The notes under the pieces are model-generated. The model made no database searches and had not been told where the DNA came from. It saw only the letters and a list, made by a program, of their open reading frames with translations. 32,327 nucleotides of DNA, taken from positions 1 through 32,327 of the forward strand of contig JANQLO010000061.1 of NCBI GenBank assembly GCA_028280505.1, read 5' to 3'. The translations under genes were made by a program, and so were the position numbers. Origin of the DNA: Chromatiales bacterium (GTDB lineage Bacteria > Pseudomonadota > Gammaproteobacteria > Chromatiales > Chromatiaceae). Of the stretch, positions 10,770-19,696 are shown piece after piece. Within the stretch, counting starts at the first letter, position 1. The number at the start of each line of letters is the position of its first letter.

Positions 10770-11213
10770 ATGGCGCACATCCTTGTCCTAAACGGCCCCA
10801 ATCTCAATCTATTGGGCTCCCGCGAGCCGGGACATTACGGGCAAGACTCCCTGGAAGCCATCGAACAGCGATTGCAGGCCCAGGCCGGCGATCATCGACT
10901 CGATTTCTACCAGAGCAATGCCGAACACCAACTGATCGAACGCATACACCAAGCCGGCACCGACGGGGTGGATTTCATCCTGTTCAATCCGGCCGCGTTG
11001 ACCCACACCAGCATCGCACTGCGCGATGCGCTGCTCGGGGTCGCCATACCGTTCATCGAAGTCCACATCTCCAACGTCTTCAAGCGCGAAGACTTCCGTC
11101 ACCACTCTTATCTCTCGGATGTGGCGGTCGGCGTAATCAGCGGCCTGGGGGCCCAGGGATACGAACTCGCGCTTACCGCGGCGATGCGCCGACTCAGCGA
11201 TGGAACGACCTGA
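10770..11213 (+). CDS. aroQ: 3-dehydroquinate dehydratase, type II
   Basis: 147 aa, typical size. This dodecameric enzyme converts 3-dehydroquinate to 3-dehydroshikimate in the shikimate pathway, in the cytoplasm. The sequence shows [20 protein letters not shown] with the catalytic Tyr (Y23) and nearby Arg (R18). It also has the substrate-binding [17 protein letters not shown] and the [17 protein letters not shown] block with the catalytic His. Position 22 is His where most relatives have an aliphatic residue (REPGxYG). An AGGA lies about 14 bases before the ATG. It is followed after 28 bases by accB, so aroQ-accB-accC (and probably prmA) form an operon, a common order in gammaproteobacteria. 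Confidence 0.97.
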   Translation: MAHILVLNGPNLNLLGSREPGHYGQDSLEAIEQRLQAQAGDHRLDFYQSNAEHQLIERIHQAGTDGVDFILFNPAALTHTSIALRDALLGVAIPFIEVHISNVFKREDFRHHSYLSDVAVGVISGLGAQGYELALTAAMRRLSDGTT

Positions 11214-11241
11214 AAACGCTACGCATCAAGGAACAGTCCTA

Positions 11242-11694
11242 ATGGATATCCGCAAGGTTAAAAAACTGATTGAACTGCTGGAGGAGTCCGACGTCGCCGA
11301 GATCGAGATCCATGAAGGTGAAGAATCGGTACGCATCAGCCGCACCAGCACGATCGCCAGCCCCGTCATCACAGCACCGGTCGCAGCCGCAGCCCCGCCA
11401 CCGATGGCCAACACCAACACGGCAACCGAAAGTGCTCCTTCGGCGCCGAACGAACCCGAAGGCCATTTGATCCGCTCCCCCATGGTCGGCACCTTTTATC
11501 GCGCACCCTCGCCCGGCGCCAAACCCTTCATAGTCGAAGGCCAAGCGGTCGCCAGTGGCGAAACCCTATGCATCATCGAGGCGATGAAGATCCTCAACCA
11601 GATCGAATCGGACAAGACCGGTAAGGTCATCGAGATCCTGGTCGAAAACGGCCAACCGGTCGAATACAACGAGCCCTTGTTCGTCATCGGGTGA
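11242..11694 (+). CDS. accB: Biotin carboxyl carrier protein of acetyl-CoA carboxylase
   Basis: 150 aa from the ATG at 11242, supported by AAGGA nine bases upstream and by the standard N-terminus [20 protein letters not shown]. An earlier in-frame start at 11200 would overlap aroQ and is not expected. AccB carries the biotin that AccC carboxylates and the carboxyltransferase uses to make malonyl-CoA. The N-terminal helical region (1-35) is joined by an Ala/Pro-rich linker (about 40-75) to the biotinyl domain (76-150). That domain carries [12 protein letters not shown] with the biotinylated Lys (K116) and the [15 protein letters not shown] thumb region. It lies four bases before accC in the same operon. 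Confidence 0.98.
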   Translation: MDIRKVKKLIELLEESDVAEIEIHEGEESVRISRTSTIASPVITAPVAAAAPPPMANTNTATESAPSAPNEPEGHLIRSPMVGTFYRAPSPGAKPFIVEGQAVASGETLCIIEAMKILNQIESDKTGKVIEILVENGQPVEYNEPLFVIG

Positions 11695-11698
11695 TCCC

Positions 11699-13039
11699 AT
11701 GCTGGAAAAAATCGTCATTGCCAATCGCGGCGAGATAGCGCTCCGTATCCTGCGCGCCTGCCGCGAACTGGACATCAAAACCGTCGCGATCCACTCCGAG
11801 GCCGATCGCGATCTCAAGCACGTACGTTTGGCCGACGAATCGGTCTGCATCGGTCCGGCAGCATCGGCGGCGAGTTACCTGCACGTTCCCGCGATCATCA
11901 GTGCCGCCGAGGTCTGCGATGCCCAGGCCATCCACCCGGGCTACGGCTTTTTGTCGGAGAACGCCGACTTCGCCGAACGGGTCGAGCAGTCCGGCTTTGT
12001 ATTCATCGGTCCACGACCGGAGACCATTCGCCTGATGGGCGACAAGATCACCGCGATCGAGGCCATGAAGGCGGCAGGCGTACCCACGGTACCGGGGTCG
12101 GACGGCCCGCTCGACGACAATGACGAACGCACGCTGAGTCTCGCCAACGACATCGGCTACCCGGTCATCGTCAAAGCAGCCGGCGGCGGCGGCGGCCGCG
12201 GCATGCGCGTGGTCCATTCCGAAGCCTCTTTGCTCAACTCGATCTCGCTGACCAGAGCCGAGGCCGGTGCGGCATTCGGCAATGAAACCCTCTATATGGA
12301 GAAGTACCTGGAAAACCCCCGTCATGTCGAATTCCAGGTGCTCGCCGATACGCACGGCAATGCAATCCACCTCGGGGAACGCGATTGCTCCATGCAACGC
12401 CGTCACCAGAAGGTTGTCGAAGAGGCCCCGGCACCGGGCATTACCGATGAAGTACGGCAAAAGATCGGCGAACGCTGCGCCGAAGCCTGTCGCCAGATCG
12501 GCTACCGCGGGGCCGGCACCTTCGAGTTCCTGTACGAGGACGGCGAATTCTATTTCATCGAAATGAACACACGGGTCCAGGTCGAACACCCGGTGACCGA
12601 GATGATCACCGGCGTGGACATCGTCCGCGAACAACTCCTGATCGCAAGCGGCGAACCCCTGCACTACACACAGGACGACATCAAGGTTCGCGGCCATGCC
12701 GTCGAGTGCCGGATCAATGCCGAAGACCCGACCAACTTCATGCCCTGCCCCGGCGATATCAGCCAGCTGCATGTACCCGGCGGCCCGGGTGTTCGGGTCG
12801 ATACCCATCTTTACAACGGCTATCGCGTACCTCAATACTACGACTCCATGATCGGCAAGTTGATTGCCCATGGCGAAAATCGCGATGTCGCCATCGCACG
12901 CATGCGCACTGCCTTATCGGAAATGGTGATTGACGGCATCAAGACCAACATTCCGTTGCACACCGAAATCATGGCCGACAGCAACTTTGTCGCCGGCGGC
13001 ATGAACATCCACTACCTCGAAAAAAAACTCGGGCTGTAA
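11699..13039 (+). CDS. accC: Biotin carboxylase subunit of acetyl-CoA carboxylase
   Basis: 446 aa, standard length. AccC uses ATP and bicarbonate to carboxylate biotin on AccB, the first half-reaction of malonyl-CoA synthesis. The sequence begins [21 protein letters not shown] and contains the [12 protein letters not shown] block (78-89). The ATP-grasp glycine-rich loop [14 protein letters not shown] starts at K159. The catalytic region [20 protein letters not shown] and a biotin-carboxylase C-terminal domain ([10 protein letters not shown] onward) follow. The start ATG lies four bases after the accB stop codon, so translation is probably coupled. The gene is followed after 27 bases by prmA in the same direction. 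Confidence 0.98.
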   Translation: MLEKIVIANRGEIALRILRACRELDIKTVAIHSEADRDLKHVRLADESVCIGPAASAASYLHVPAIISAAEVCDAQAIHPGYGFLSENADFAERVEQSGFVFIGPRPETIRLMGDKITAIEAMKAAGVPTVPGSDGPLDDNDERTLSLANDIGYPVIVKAAGGGGGRGMRVVHSEASLLNSISLTRAEAGAAFGNETLYMEKYLENPRHVEFQVLADTHGNAIHLGERDCSMQRRHQKVVEEAPAPGITDEVRQKIGERCAEACRQIGYRGAGTFEFLYEDGEFYFIEMNTRVQVEHPVTEMITGVDIVREQLLIASGEPLHYTQDDIKVRGHAVECRINAEDPTNFMPCPGDISQLHVPGGPGVRVDTHLYNGYRVPQYYDSMIGKLIAHGENRDVAIARMRTALSEMVIDGIKTNIPLHTEIMADSNFVAGGMNIHYLEKKLGL

Positions 13040-13066
13040 CCGCGACAGCCGCTGTCGAGGTCCCTC

Positions 13067-13948
13067 ATGTGGCTCCAGGCCCATCTGATCATCGACAAGC
13101 CTCGCACGCCTTTGATCGAACTGTTGTTCGAGAACCTCGGCGCGGTGGCCGTAACCTTGGGCGATGCGGCCGACCAACCGATGCTCGAACCCGGCCCGGG
13201 GGAGACCCCGTTGTGGCAAAGCACGCGTGTCAGTGGGCTATTCACGGGCGACACCAACCCCGACGAACTACGCAGCGCAATCAACCGGGCGCTGGCCGCC
13301 GATCTGAGCCGACAACTGACGTTGGAGCGGCTGGAAGACCAGGACTGGGAGCGCGCCTGGCTGGACCGATTTCAACCGATGCGTTTTGGCCGTCGCTTGT
13401 GGATTCGACCGAGCGGTCACGAGGTCACACAAACCGATGCCGTCATCGTGGATCTCGACCCCGGCCTGGCCTTCGGCACCGGCACCCATCCGACCACCGC
13501 ACTCTGCCTCGGCTGGCTGGACGCACAAATGCCGCAGGACAAAACCGTTATCGACTTCGGCTGTGGCTCGGGCATCCTGGCGATCGCCGCGTTGAAGCTC
13601 GGCGCGACCCATGTGCTTGCGATCGACCACGATCCGCAGGCGCTGCTCGCGACCCGCAACAACGCCGAGCGCAACGGCGTATCCGATCGCATCGAAACGG
13701 TCGATAGCCGCCACTTCCAAGGGGGTCGAGCCGACGTCGTGATCGCCAACATCCTAGCGAACGTACTGGTCGATCTCGCACCCGTGATCGGCAGACTGCT
13801 ACACCCGGGCGGGCAACTCGCGCTTTCCGGCATCCTCAGCGACCAGGTCTCGGAGGTTGCGAATGCCTATCACGAGTACATCGAACTCGCCCCTGCGCAA
13901 TTCGAGCGGGAATGGGCGCTACTGCACGGCCGTGCCCGACACCGTTGA
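13067..13948 (+). CDS. prmA: Ribosomal protein L11 methyltransferase
   Basis: 293 aa, the usual size. PrmA trimethylates several positions of ribosomal protein L11 using S-adenosylmethionine. The N-terminal L11-recognition domain (1 to about 60) is followed by the conserved DQDWERAWLDRFQPMRFGRR segment (91-110) and LAFGTGTHPTTALCL. The SAM-binding motif VIDFGCGSGILAIAALKLGA starts at residue 161. The family-defining NILANVL motif, corresponding to the catalytic-site loop, lies near the C-terminal third. It follows accC by 27 bases, a neighbour arrangement common in gammaproteobacteria, and probably ends this transcript; about 90 bases separate it from the next gene. Confidence 0.97.
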   Translation: MWLQAHLIIDKPRTPLIELLFENLGAVAVTLGDAADQPMLEPGPGETPLWQSTRVSGLFTGDTNPDELRSAINRALAADLSRQLTLERLEDQDWERAWLDRFQPMRFGRRLWIRPSGHEVTQTDAVIVDLDPGLAFGTGTHPTTALCLGWLDAQMPQDKTVIDFGCGSGILAIAALKLGATHVLAIDHDPQALLATRNNAERNGVSDRIETVDSRHFQGGRADVVIANILANVLVDLAPVIGRLLHPGGQLALSGILSDQVSEVANAYHEYIELAPAQFEREWALLHGRARHR

Positions 13949-14039
13949 ACCACGCCGCAAAACCGACGGCGATCGACGACTACACACCCAGGCAAACTAA
14001 ACTTACGCTTTCAAGCAACATCGCGAGGCGCCATAAACC

Positions 14040-14798
14040 TTGAAGACCCGCTGCCCAGAATGCGGCTCCCGTGCCGAAATCGACGCCGAGGCTCTCATTG
14101 TTGCCGGCGGCCAGGCACGCTGCCACCAATGCGGCGCCGTGTTCGATGCACTCGGCGAATATCTCAGCGCCGCAACGGTCGATCCGCCAAGCACACGCGC
14201 AATACCGACACTCAGACAACCGCGGGCAAGCGATGATGAACACGCACTGCCGTTCGAGGTACCGGACAATCTCGAACCCTTGAAAATCTCGGCCGATGCC
14301 GCACTCGACGTCGAAGAAAGCCTGTACGAAAAACGCTCGTACCGCAGCCTGATCTATGGTTGGCTGGTGGTCTTTTTGTCCATCGCGCTCGCATTGCAGC
14401 TTGCATGGCAACACCGGCTCGACCTATTGGCCCGTTTCCCACAACTTCAACCACTGTGCGACCAATTGGGCTGCGAACCCATTTTGGTGCATGCACCAAA
14501 TCAGTTTCAGGTGTTACAACGCGACATCAAACCGGCCGCCAACGACCCCGGTGCACTGACGCTCACGGCAACCATTCGTAACGATGCCGACGCCCCACAG
14601 GCCCTGCCGGACATTCAATTGTCGTTACTCGACAACAACGGTGCGATTCTGATTCGCCGCCGTCTGGCTCCGAGCGATTATCTGTTTCCACCACCATCGA
14701 ACGAAAGACGTTTGGACCCGGGCGAAGTGATCACTATCAATCTCGATTTCAAAGATCCCGGTTATGTGGCTACCGGTTTCATGATTGATTTTCTGTAA
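14040..14798 (+). CDS. MJ0042 zinc-ribbon and DUF3426 membrane protein
   Basis: 252 aa from a TTG at 14040, the only start that keeps the zinc finger at the N-terminus. Residues 5-31 form a CPEC...CHQC zinc ribbon (C5, C8, C28, C31) of the MJ0042 type. A low-complexity linker leads to one membrane helix (about 104-122, LIYGWLVVFLSIALALQLAW), followed by a DUF3426 domain with the typical PLCDQLGCEP pair of Cys and a beta-rich end (GEVITINLDFKDPGYVATGF). The expected topology is a cytoplasmic zinc ribbon and a periplasmic DUF3426 domain. The function of this family is unknown. A place between prmA and dusB is its usual setting in gammaproteobacteria. No good ribosome binding site is visible before the TTG. 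Confidence 0.88.
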   Translation: MKTRCPECGSRAEIDAEALIVAGGQARCHQCGAVFDALGEYLSAATVDPPSTRAIPTLRQPRASDDEHALPFEVPDNLEPLKISADAALDVEESLYEKRSYRSLIYGWLVVFLSIALALQLAWQHRLDLLARFPQLQPLCDQLGCEPILVHAPNQFQVLQRDIKPAANDPGALTLTATIRNDADAPQALPDIQLSLLDNNGAILIRRRLAPSDYLFPPPSNERRLDPGEVITINLDFKDPGYVATGFMIDFL

Positions 14799-14986
14799 CG
14801 TCAAATTCATCGCAGCTGACACTTGCGTCCATGTCATTTCGGCGTAACATGGCGTCCCCCTGCCAGCCTAAGACCGGTCGATGAACCAACGCGGACATGT
14901 CGTCAATGATCCGCTCGGGCGAAACAGGAGACTGTGCCGAAACCCGATTCAGTGTTACGTAAAGCTGCAGAGGCCTCGAACCAAGC

Positions 14987-16006
14987 GTGCGTATCGGCTC
15001 GATTCAATTGGAAAATGACCTGATCGTCGCGCCCATGGCCGGCGTTACGGACCGCCCCTTCCGGGCGCTATGCCGGCGTCTCGGCGCGGGCCTTGCCGTG
15101 TCGGAAATGGTCACCGCCGATGCCAGCCTCTATGGCACGCGTAAGACCGTGCGCCGTTTGAACCACGATGGCGAACCGGGCCCGATCGCGGTCCAGATCG
15201 TGGGTACCGAACCGTCACGTATGGCCGAAGCCGCGCGCATCAATGTCGCCCACGGCGCGCAAATCATCGACATCAATCTCGGTTGCCCGGCCAAAAAGGT
15301 GTGCAAGGTAGCCGCAGGTTCCGCACTGATGCGTGACGAAGACCGGGTCAGGCGCATTCTGGATGCGGTAGTCGTGGCCGTCGATGTGCCGGTCACACTG
15401 AAAATGCGTACCGGTTGGGACATACATAACCGTAACGCACCGCGCATCGCCCAACTCGCCGAACAGGCAGGGATCGCCGCGCTCGCCGTGCACGGCCGGA
15501 CCCGCACCTGCGGTTACCGGGGCGAGGCCGAATACGACACCATCCGCCGAGTCAAATCGGCAACCCGCTTACCGCTGATCGCGAACGGCGACATCGATTC
15601 GCCGGAAAAAGCCGCAGCCGTACTGGCACAAACCGCCGCCGACGGCCTGATGATCGGACGCGCCGCCCAAGGCCGGCCTTGGATCTTCCGCGAGATCGCC
15701 TATTTCCGCGCAACCGGTCGTCGGCTTCCGGAACCGGCACCTTGTTGGATTCGCGATCTGCTGCTGGAGCACCTGGAGGCGCTGTACGAACTCTACGGCC
15801 GCGAACACGGCGTGAAGGTCGCGCGCAAACACATCGCCTGGTACAGCAAAACCCAGCCTGGCGCCACGACGTTTCGCCAGCGCATCAACGCAGCGCAAAC
15901 CGCTGTGGAACAAATACGACTGATCAAAGAACACTTTGATCATTTAAATGACAAGAAGGCTAACGGCTTCGGCCAAATGCCCGATAAGGAGGTAAGAGCA
16001 GCGTGA
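14987..16006 (+). CDS. dusB: tRNA-dihydrouridine synthase B
   Basis: 339 aa from a GTG at 14987; the N-terminus MRIGSIQLENDLIVAPMAGVTD fits the family. DusB is an FMN enzyme that reduces specific uridines in tRNA. Visible features are the FMN-binding APMAGVTDRPFR, the substrate loop NLGCPAKKVCKVAAGSALM with the catalytic Cys (C100), KMRTGWD, the VHGRTRTCGYRG phosphate-binding region, and IANGDIDSPEKA. The start has only a weak AGAGG some 13 bases upstream. Its stop codon overlaps the fis start by four bases (GTGA), the classic dusB-fis operon in which dusB is the first gene. The 188-base leader before it may hold the promoter and growth-phase control, but I cannot place a convincing -35/-10 pair. 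Confidence 0.96.
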   Translation: MRIGSIQLENDLIVAPMAGVTDRPFRALCRRLGAGLAVSEMVTADASLYGTRKTVRRLNHDGEPGPIAVQIVGTEPSRMAEAARINVAHGAQIIDINLGCPAKKVCKVAAGSALMRDEDRVRRILDAVVVAVDVPVTLKMRTGWDIHNRNAPRIAQLAEQAGIAALAVHGRTRTCGYRGEAEYDTIRRVKSATRLPLIANGDIDSPEKAAAVLAQTAADGLMIGRAAQGRPWIFREIAYFRATGRRLPEPAPCWIRDLLLEHLEALYELYGREHGVKVARKHIAWYSKTQPGATTFRQRINAAQTAVEQIRLIKEHFDHLNDKKANGFGQMPDKEVRAA

Positions 16007-16299
16007 GTTTGGATAGCACCCATTATTCATCGGTTAGCTCAGGAAACTTTGCCGTGACCAAGGCCAGAACCCCCGAACCCCTGCGCGATGCGGTGCGCGA
16101 CGCATTGACACATTATTTCGATCAGCTCGACGGTACGCCTGCGAACAATCTTCACGAGTTGGTCATTCAACAAGTCGAACAACCCCTGTTCGAGGCCGTC
16201 ATGGAACATACCGGCGGCAACCAAAGCAAGGCCGCGGCCGTACTCGGCATCAGCCGTAGCACTCTGCGCAAAAAACTCGCTTTATACGAAATAGAATAA
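16003..16299 (+). CDS. fis: DNA-binding protein Fis (factor for inversion stimulation)
   Basis: 98 aa, the same length as E. coli Fis. Fis is a nucleoid protein and growth-phase transcription regulator that bends DNA and activates rRNA and tRNA promoters. The C-terminus carries the helix-turn-helix [28 protein letters not shown] (71-98), and the dimerisation helices lie around 40-68 ([19 protein letters not shown]). The N-terminal 20 residues are Ser-rich and less conserved. The GTG start at 16003 is supported by a perfect AAGGAGGT ribosome binding site (15986-15993) nine bases upstream, much stronger than that of dusB. Fis would thus be made in excess over DusB from one transcript. A terminator follows. 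Confidence 0.97.
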   Translation: MSLDSTHYSSVSSGNFAVTKARTPEPLRDAVRDALTHYFDQLDGTPANNLHELVIQQVEQPLFEAVMEHTGGNQSKAAAVLGISRSTLRKKLALYEIE

Positions 16300-16327
16300 A
16301 CTCGGCCCGTGCCGCCCTCTCGCGCTG

Positions 16328-16360
16328 CGCGGCCGATATTGGCCGCGTTTCCGCTTTTCA
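16328..16360 (+). terminator. Rho-independent terminator of dusB-fis
   Basis: CGCGGCC (16328-16334), loop GATATT, and GGCCGCG (16341-16347) form a perfect seven-pair GC-rich stem followed by TTTCCGCTTTT. It lies 28 bases after the fis stop codon and ends only about ten bases before the purH start. Full termination here would leave purH dependent on initiation inside or just upstream of the hairpin. It could also act as an attenuator. Confidence 0.6.
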
Positions 16361-16369
16361 GGATATCCA

Positions 16370-17932
16370 ATGACGACCATTACCAGAGCATTGATCAGTG
16401 TTTCCGACAAAACCGGCGTGATCGACTTCGCCCGCGACCTGGCCGACGCCGGGGTCGAGATCTTGTCCACAGGCGGGACCGCCAAGCTGTTGCGCGACAA
16501 CGGCATCACCGTTATGGAGGTCAGTGACTACACCGGCTTCCCCGAGATGATGGACGGCCGGGTCAAGACCCTGCATCCCAAGATACACGGCGGCATCCTC
16601 GGCCGACGCGGCACCGATGACGAGGTGATGGACCGACACGGCATCGGCCGTATCGATCTGGTCGCAGTCAACCTCTATCCCTTCCAACAGGCGGTGGCCG
16701 ATCCGGATTGCAGCCTGGAAAACGCCATCGAGAACATCGACATCGGCGGCCCGACCATGATCCGCGCCGCGGCCAAGAACCATCGCGATGTCGCGGTCGT
16801 GGTCGACCCGAAGGATTACGCCCACCTCATCCAAGAGATGAAAGCCAACGACGGCGTCCTAAGCGCCGAGACCTGCTTCCGCCTCGCGGTAAAAACCTTC
16901 GAACACACCGCGCAATATGACGGTGCGATCGCCAATTATCTGGGCACCGTCGACCCCGACGACACCAAGCGGGACTTCCCCAATACCATCAACCTGCAAT
17001 ATCGCCAGGTCCAGACGATGCGCTATGGCGAGAATCCACACCAAAAGGCCGCGTTTTTCGTTGAAGACGACATTCAAGAGTCCAGTATCGCCACGGCGAA
17101 GCAACTGCAAGGCAAGGAACTGTCATACAACAACATCGCCGATACCGATGCCGCCCTGGAATGCGTGAAGCAATTCGCCGAGGGTCCGGCCTGCGTTATC
17201 GTCAAGCATGCCAATCCCTGTGGCGTGGCACTGGGCGAAAACCTGCTCGAAGCCTATGACCGTGCCTACAGCACCGATCCGGAATCAGCCTTCGGCGGCA
17301 TTATCGCCTTCAACGGCGAACTCGACGGCGCAACCGCACAAGCCATCATCGAGCGCCAATTCGTCGAAGTCATCATCGCGCCAACGGTCTCAACCGAGGC
17401 CATCGAGGCCGTCAAGGCCAAGCAGAACGTGCGCCTGCTGAGCTGCGGCGACTGGTCGGCGGAAGACGTCCACCGCCTCGATTTCAAACGCGTCAACGGC
17501 GGCCTGCTGGTTCAGGACGCCGATCTACAGCTACTCAACGATACCAAGGTGGTTACCGAGCGCGCACCGACCGCTCAGGAGATGAACGACCTGTTATTCA
17601 GTTGGCGAGTGGCGAAGTTCGTCAAATCGAACGCCATTGTTTATGGTCGTGACGGGATGACCATCGGTGTGGGGGCGGGCCAGATGAGCCGGGTCAACTC
17701 GGCGCGTATCGCCGGCATCAAGGCCGAACAGGCCGGTCTCACCGTCCCTGAATCGGTCATGGCCTCGGATGCCTTTTTCCCCTTTCGCGACGGCATCGAC
17801 AACGCGGCCAAGGCGGGCATCGCCGCCGTTATCCAGCCCGGCGGCTCAATGCGCGATGAAGAGGTCATTGCCGCCGCGAACGAACACGGCATGGCGATGG
17901 TATTCACCGGCATGCGGCATTTCCGGCATTGA
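16370..17932 (+). CDS. purH: Bifunctional AICAR formyltransferase / IMP cyclohydrolase
   Basis: 520 aa, standard length. PurH carries out the last two steps of IMP synthesis: formylation of AICAR with 10-formyltetrahydrofolate, then ring closure. The N-terminal IMP cyclohydrolase domain (1 to about 190) starts with [19 protein letters not shown] and contains [24 protein letters not shown] and VNLYPF. The AICAR transformylase domain has [14 protein letters not shown] and the catalytic KHANPCG motif (K279/H280). It ends with the usual [19 protein letters not shown] and [15 protein letters not shown] stands nine bases before the ATG. The fis terminator directly upstream and a hairpin just downstream suggest a monocistronic unit. 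Confidence 0.98.
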   Translation: MTTITRALISVSDKTGVIDFARDLADAGVEILSTGGTAKLLRDNGITVMEVSDYTGFPEMMDGRVKTLHPKIHGGILGRRGTDDEVMDRHGIGRIDLVAVNLYPFQQAVADPDCSLENAIENIDIGGPTMIRAAAKNHRDVAVVVDPKDYAHLIQEMKANDGVLSAETCFRLAVKTFEHTAQYDGAIANYLGTVDPDDTKRDFPNTINLQYRQVQTMRYGENPHQKAAFFVEDDIQESSIATAKQLQGKELSYNNIADTDAALECVKQFAEGPACVIVKHANPCGVALGENLLEAYDRAYSTDPESAFGGIIAFNGELDGATAQAIIERQFVEVIIAPTVSTEAIEAVKAKQNVRLLSCGDWSAEDVHRLDFKRVNGGLLVQDADLQLLNDTKVVTERAPTAQEMNDLLFSWRVAKFVKSNAIVYGRDGMTIGVGAGQMSRVNSARIAGIKAEQAGLTVPESVMASDAFFPFRDGIDNAAKAGIAAVIQPGGSMRDEEVIAAANEHGMAMVFTGMRHFRH

Positions 17933-17939
17933 GCTCGGA

Positions 17940-17971
17940 TGACACTGTCCCGGCGTGGCGGGACGGTGTCA
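17940..17971 (+). terminator. Long stem-loop after purH, probable terminator
   Basis: TGACACTGTCCCG (17940-17952), a six-base loop (GCGTGG) and CGGGACGGTGTCA (17959-17971) form a 13-pair stem with one G-U pair. It starts eight bases after the purH stop codon, between convergent purH and the alkyltransferase-like gene. No T-run follows on either strand, so it may stop transcription only with help, or protect the 3' end. Confidence 0.5.
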
Positions 17972-18013
17972 CGGCGCAACCGCATCGCCCCCCTGTTCCG
18001 TGTTAGCGAGACG

Positions 18014-18328
18014 TCAATTCGCAAAAGGAGCCCATTGGTAACGCCTGAGCGAAATCCGTCCATCGACCACCAACACACCCTCACGCTGCAATAACCGCAG
18101 CTGCTTGTTCGAACCGCATTTATCCAAAGGAATACTCGATCGCCCGGCAGCATTGATCACCCGATACCAAGGCAAGTTCGACCCTTTCGGCAGCAACCCC
18201 ATTTGACGCCCGACCCAGCGTGCGCCGTTCGGTCGCCCGATCAACTTGGCGAGTTGACCGTAGGTCACCACCCGACCACGGGGGATCTGAGCCATCCAGG
18301 TATAGAGCTGCTGCTGATACTCGTCCAT
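18014..18328 (-). CDS. Alkyltransferase-like protein (ATL, MGMT-family DNA repair)
   Basis: 104 aa from the ATG at 18328; the frame stays open much further upstream, but that part crosses the divergent gene at 18426 and is not coding. The protein is the DNA-binding half of O6-methylguanine-DNA methyltransferase: [43 protein letters not shown], and the active-site region reading [12 protein letters not shown]. The reactive Cys of the PCHRV motif is replaced by Trp, the mark of ATL proteins. ATLs cannot remove the alkyl group but bind O6-alkylguanine, flip it and hand the lesion to nucleotide-excision repair, as described for E. coli YbaZ/Atl and yeast Atl1. It converges on purH and is divergent from the small Cys-motif protein. 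Confidence 0.93.
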   Translation of the reverse strand: MDEYQQQLYTWMAQIPRGRVVTYGQLAKLIGRPNGARWVGRQMGLLPKGSNLPWYRVINAAGRSSIPLDKCGSNKQLRLLQREGVLVVDGRISLRRYQWAPFAN

Positions 18329-18425
18329 AAAATGTTTCCGAAGCAAGACCCGACTTGATCCCAAGCAGGCCAACGCCTGGGCCGTCGGGCTAAACTGTTG
18401 TTCGTTTGCTCCGACACTGTCTTGT

Positions 18426-18713
18426 ATGAAACCCGATTCCGCAACCGCTCTGCGGCAATTGATTGCCGAGATTCGCAACCATTTTCCGTTTGACCGCCCG
18501 GAGGCCCAGGTATGCGCCGGACCTTGCCAGGGATGCTCGCTTAAATTGCTGGAATACCTGGAAAGCGAACTGGCCGGCTGGGAAGACCGATTGACCAATG
18601 GAGAACAGATCGGATTGGCCGAGCTTTCCAATCTGATACGCACCAGCCGCAAGATCGCCCGGGTGTTGGAAAAATCGGACCTGATGCCCCCTTTGAACAA
18701 CAACGGTAACTGA
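18426..18713 (+). CDS. Small conserved hypothetical protein with a CxxxCxxC motif
   Basis: 95 aa from the ATG at 18426, no signal peptide and no membrane segment. The notable part is VCAGPCQGCSLKLLEYLESEL (residues about 29-49), in which three Cys in the pattern C-x3-C-x2-C are followed by a helix. Such spacing may bind a metal or an Fe-S cluster with a fourth ligand elsewhere, but this is inference. The remainder is helical (NGEQIGLAELSNLIRTSRKIARVLEKS). I do not know a named family. It is divergent from the ATL gene, which suggests but does not prove a link with DNA damage, and is followed after about 60 bases by the LpxA-like gene. No strong ribosome binding site is visible. Confidence 0.75.
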   Translation: MKPDSATALRQLIAEIRNHFPFDRPEAQVCAGPCQGCSLKLLEYLESELAGWEDRLTNGEQIGLAELSNLIRTSRKIARVLEKSDLMPPLNNNGN

Positions 18714-18775
18714 CAATCCCGCCACCGTCACTGCTAAACTGGGCCTGTCACCCCAGCTTGCCATCCTGATTTGGT

Positions 18776-19555
18776 ATGTCCCTGATTCACCCCAGCGCCA
18801 TTGTCGAAGACGGCGCCGACGTCCACCCAACGGCTCAAATCGGGCCGTTTTGCATTATCGAATCCGGCGCCGTCATTGGCGCCGACTGCGTCATCGAGAG
18901 CAATGTCAGGGTCTACGCGCAGACCCGTATGGGACGAAACAATCATATCTGCCATGGCGCAACCGTTGGCAGCGCACCGCAAGATCTAGGCTATACGCCG
19001 GACCAGGCCAAACCGCTGGTGATCGGCAACGACAACCATTTCAAGGAATGCGTCAACATCAGCCACGGCGTCAAGGAACACCACGGCACCGTCGTGGGTA
19101 ACGGCAATTACTTAATGGCGTTCAGTCATGTTGGGCACGATTGCGTGGTTGGTGATCACAACATCCTGGCAACCGCCGCTATGCTAGGCGGACACGTGCA
19201 ACTCGGCAGCCGGACATTTTTGTCCGGTAATGTCGCGATCCATCAATTCTGTCGGGTGGGTGACTACGCGATGATCGGAGGCGTCTCCGGCGTGCGACAA
19301 GACGTGCCGCCTTATGCGATGGCCAATGGTCAATATGCGCGTTTTATTGGCATCAACCTGGTGGGCCTGCGTCGCGCCGGTTTTGGCCAGGCGCAACGCA
19401 GCGCGATCAAAAGAACATACAAGGTTCTACTGCAAAGCGGCCTGAAGCTCCCGGACGCATTGGCCAGCATCAAGGCCGATGCCGATAGCGATGAGGTGCG
19501 CAACATTGTGGCCTTCGTCGAAGAAAGCCAACGCGGTGTCGTCTCCGCCGAGTAA
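18776..19555 (+). CDS. lpxA: LpxA-family acyl-ACP:UDP-GlcNAc O-acyltransferase, solitary and divergent copy
   Basis: 259 aa (E. coli LpxA 262). It has left-handed beta-helix hexapeptide repeats ([21 protein letters not shown] and onward) and a C-terminal helical region ([20 protein letters not shown]). LpxA adds 3-hydroxyacyl to UDP-GlcNAc, the first step of lipid A synthesis. The catalytic His and its helpers are kept: H118 and H121 in SHVGHDC (E. coli H122/H125), H140, and H156-Q157 in AIHQFC. But the usual DLKY reads DLGY, losing the Lys equivalent to K76. The T-I-x-RGT segment reads [13 protein letters not shown], and the ANNA motif reads ATAA. It stands alone rather than in an lpxD-fabZ-lpxA-lpxB cluster, so it may be a second copy with another acyl or sugar substrate. 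Being the only copy cannot be excluded. Confidence 0.85.
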   Translation: MSLIHPSAIVEDGADVHPTAQIGPFCIIESGAVIGADCVIESNVRVYAQTRMGRNNHICHGATVGSAPQDLGYTPDQAKPLVIGNDNHFKECVNISHGVKEHHGTVVGNGNYLMAFSHVGHDCVVGDHNILATAAMLGGHVQLGSRTFLSGNVAIHQFCRVGDYAMIGGVSGVRQDVPPYAMANGQYARFIGINLVGLRRAGFGQAQRSAIKRTYKVLLQSGLKLPDALASIKADADSDEVRNIVAFVEESQRGVVSAE

Positions 19556-19624
19556 ACCGGATCACGCCCCAACCTGCCGAAACCCCATTTGCATCACATG
19601 GGGCGCATTCTCACCATTACGGGA

Positions 19625-19680
19625 TTGGGCCGACCCACCCGGGGCGGTTAGAATCACGGCCTCGATTCTTTTCCCCTTTA
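19625..19680 (+). promoter_or_regulatory. Possible purD promoter overlapping a small hairpin
   Basis: TTGGGC (19625-19630), 18 bases, then TAGAAT (19649-19654), a good -10 box with a poor -35. The -10 box is also the left arm of a hairpin, AGAATC (19650-19655) and GATTCT (19664-19669), followed by TTTCCCCTTT. It could therefore instead be a weak terminator of the LpxA-like gene. I cannot decide between the two. Confidence 0.3.
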
Positions 19681-19696
19681 AGAAAACAACCAAAAC

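Noticed and set aside
11684..12871. 395-codon open frame on the minus strand opposite accC
   Set aside because: Same cause: a GC-rich, codon-biased gene leaves the opposite frame open. accC is unmistakable.
18329..18703. N-terminal extension of the ATL frame across the divergent gene
   Set aside because: ATL proteins begin close to [12 protein letters not shown], and the extension is antisense to the small Cys-motif gene.
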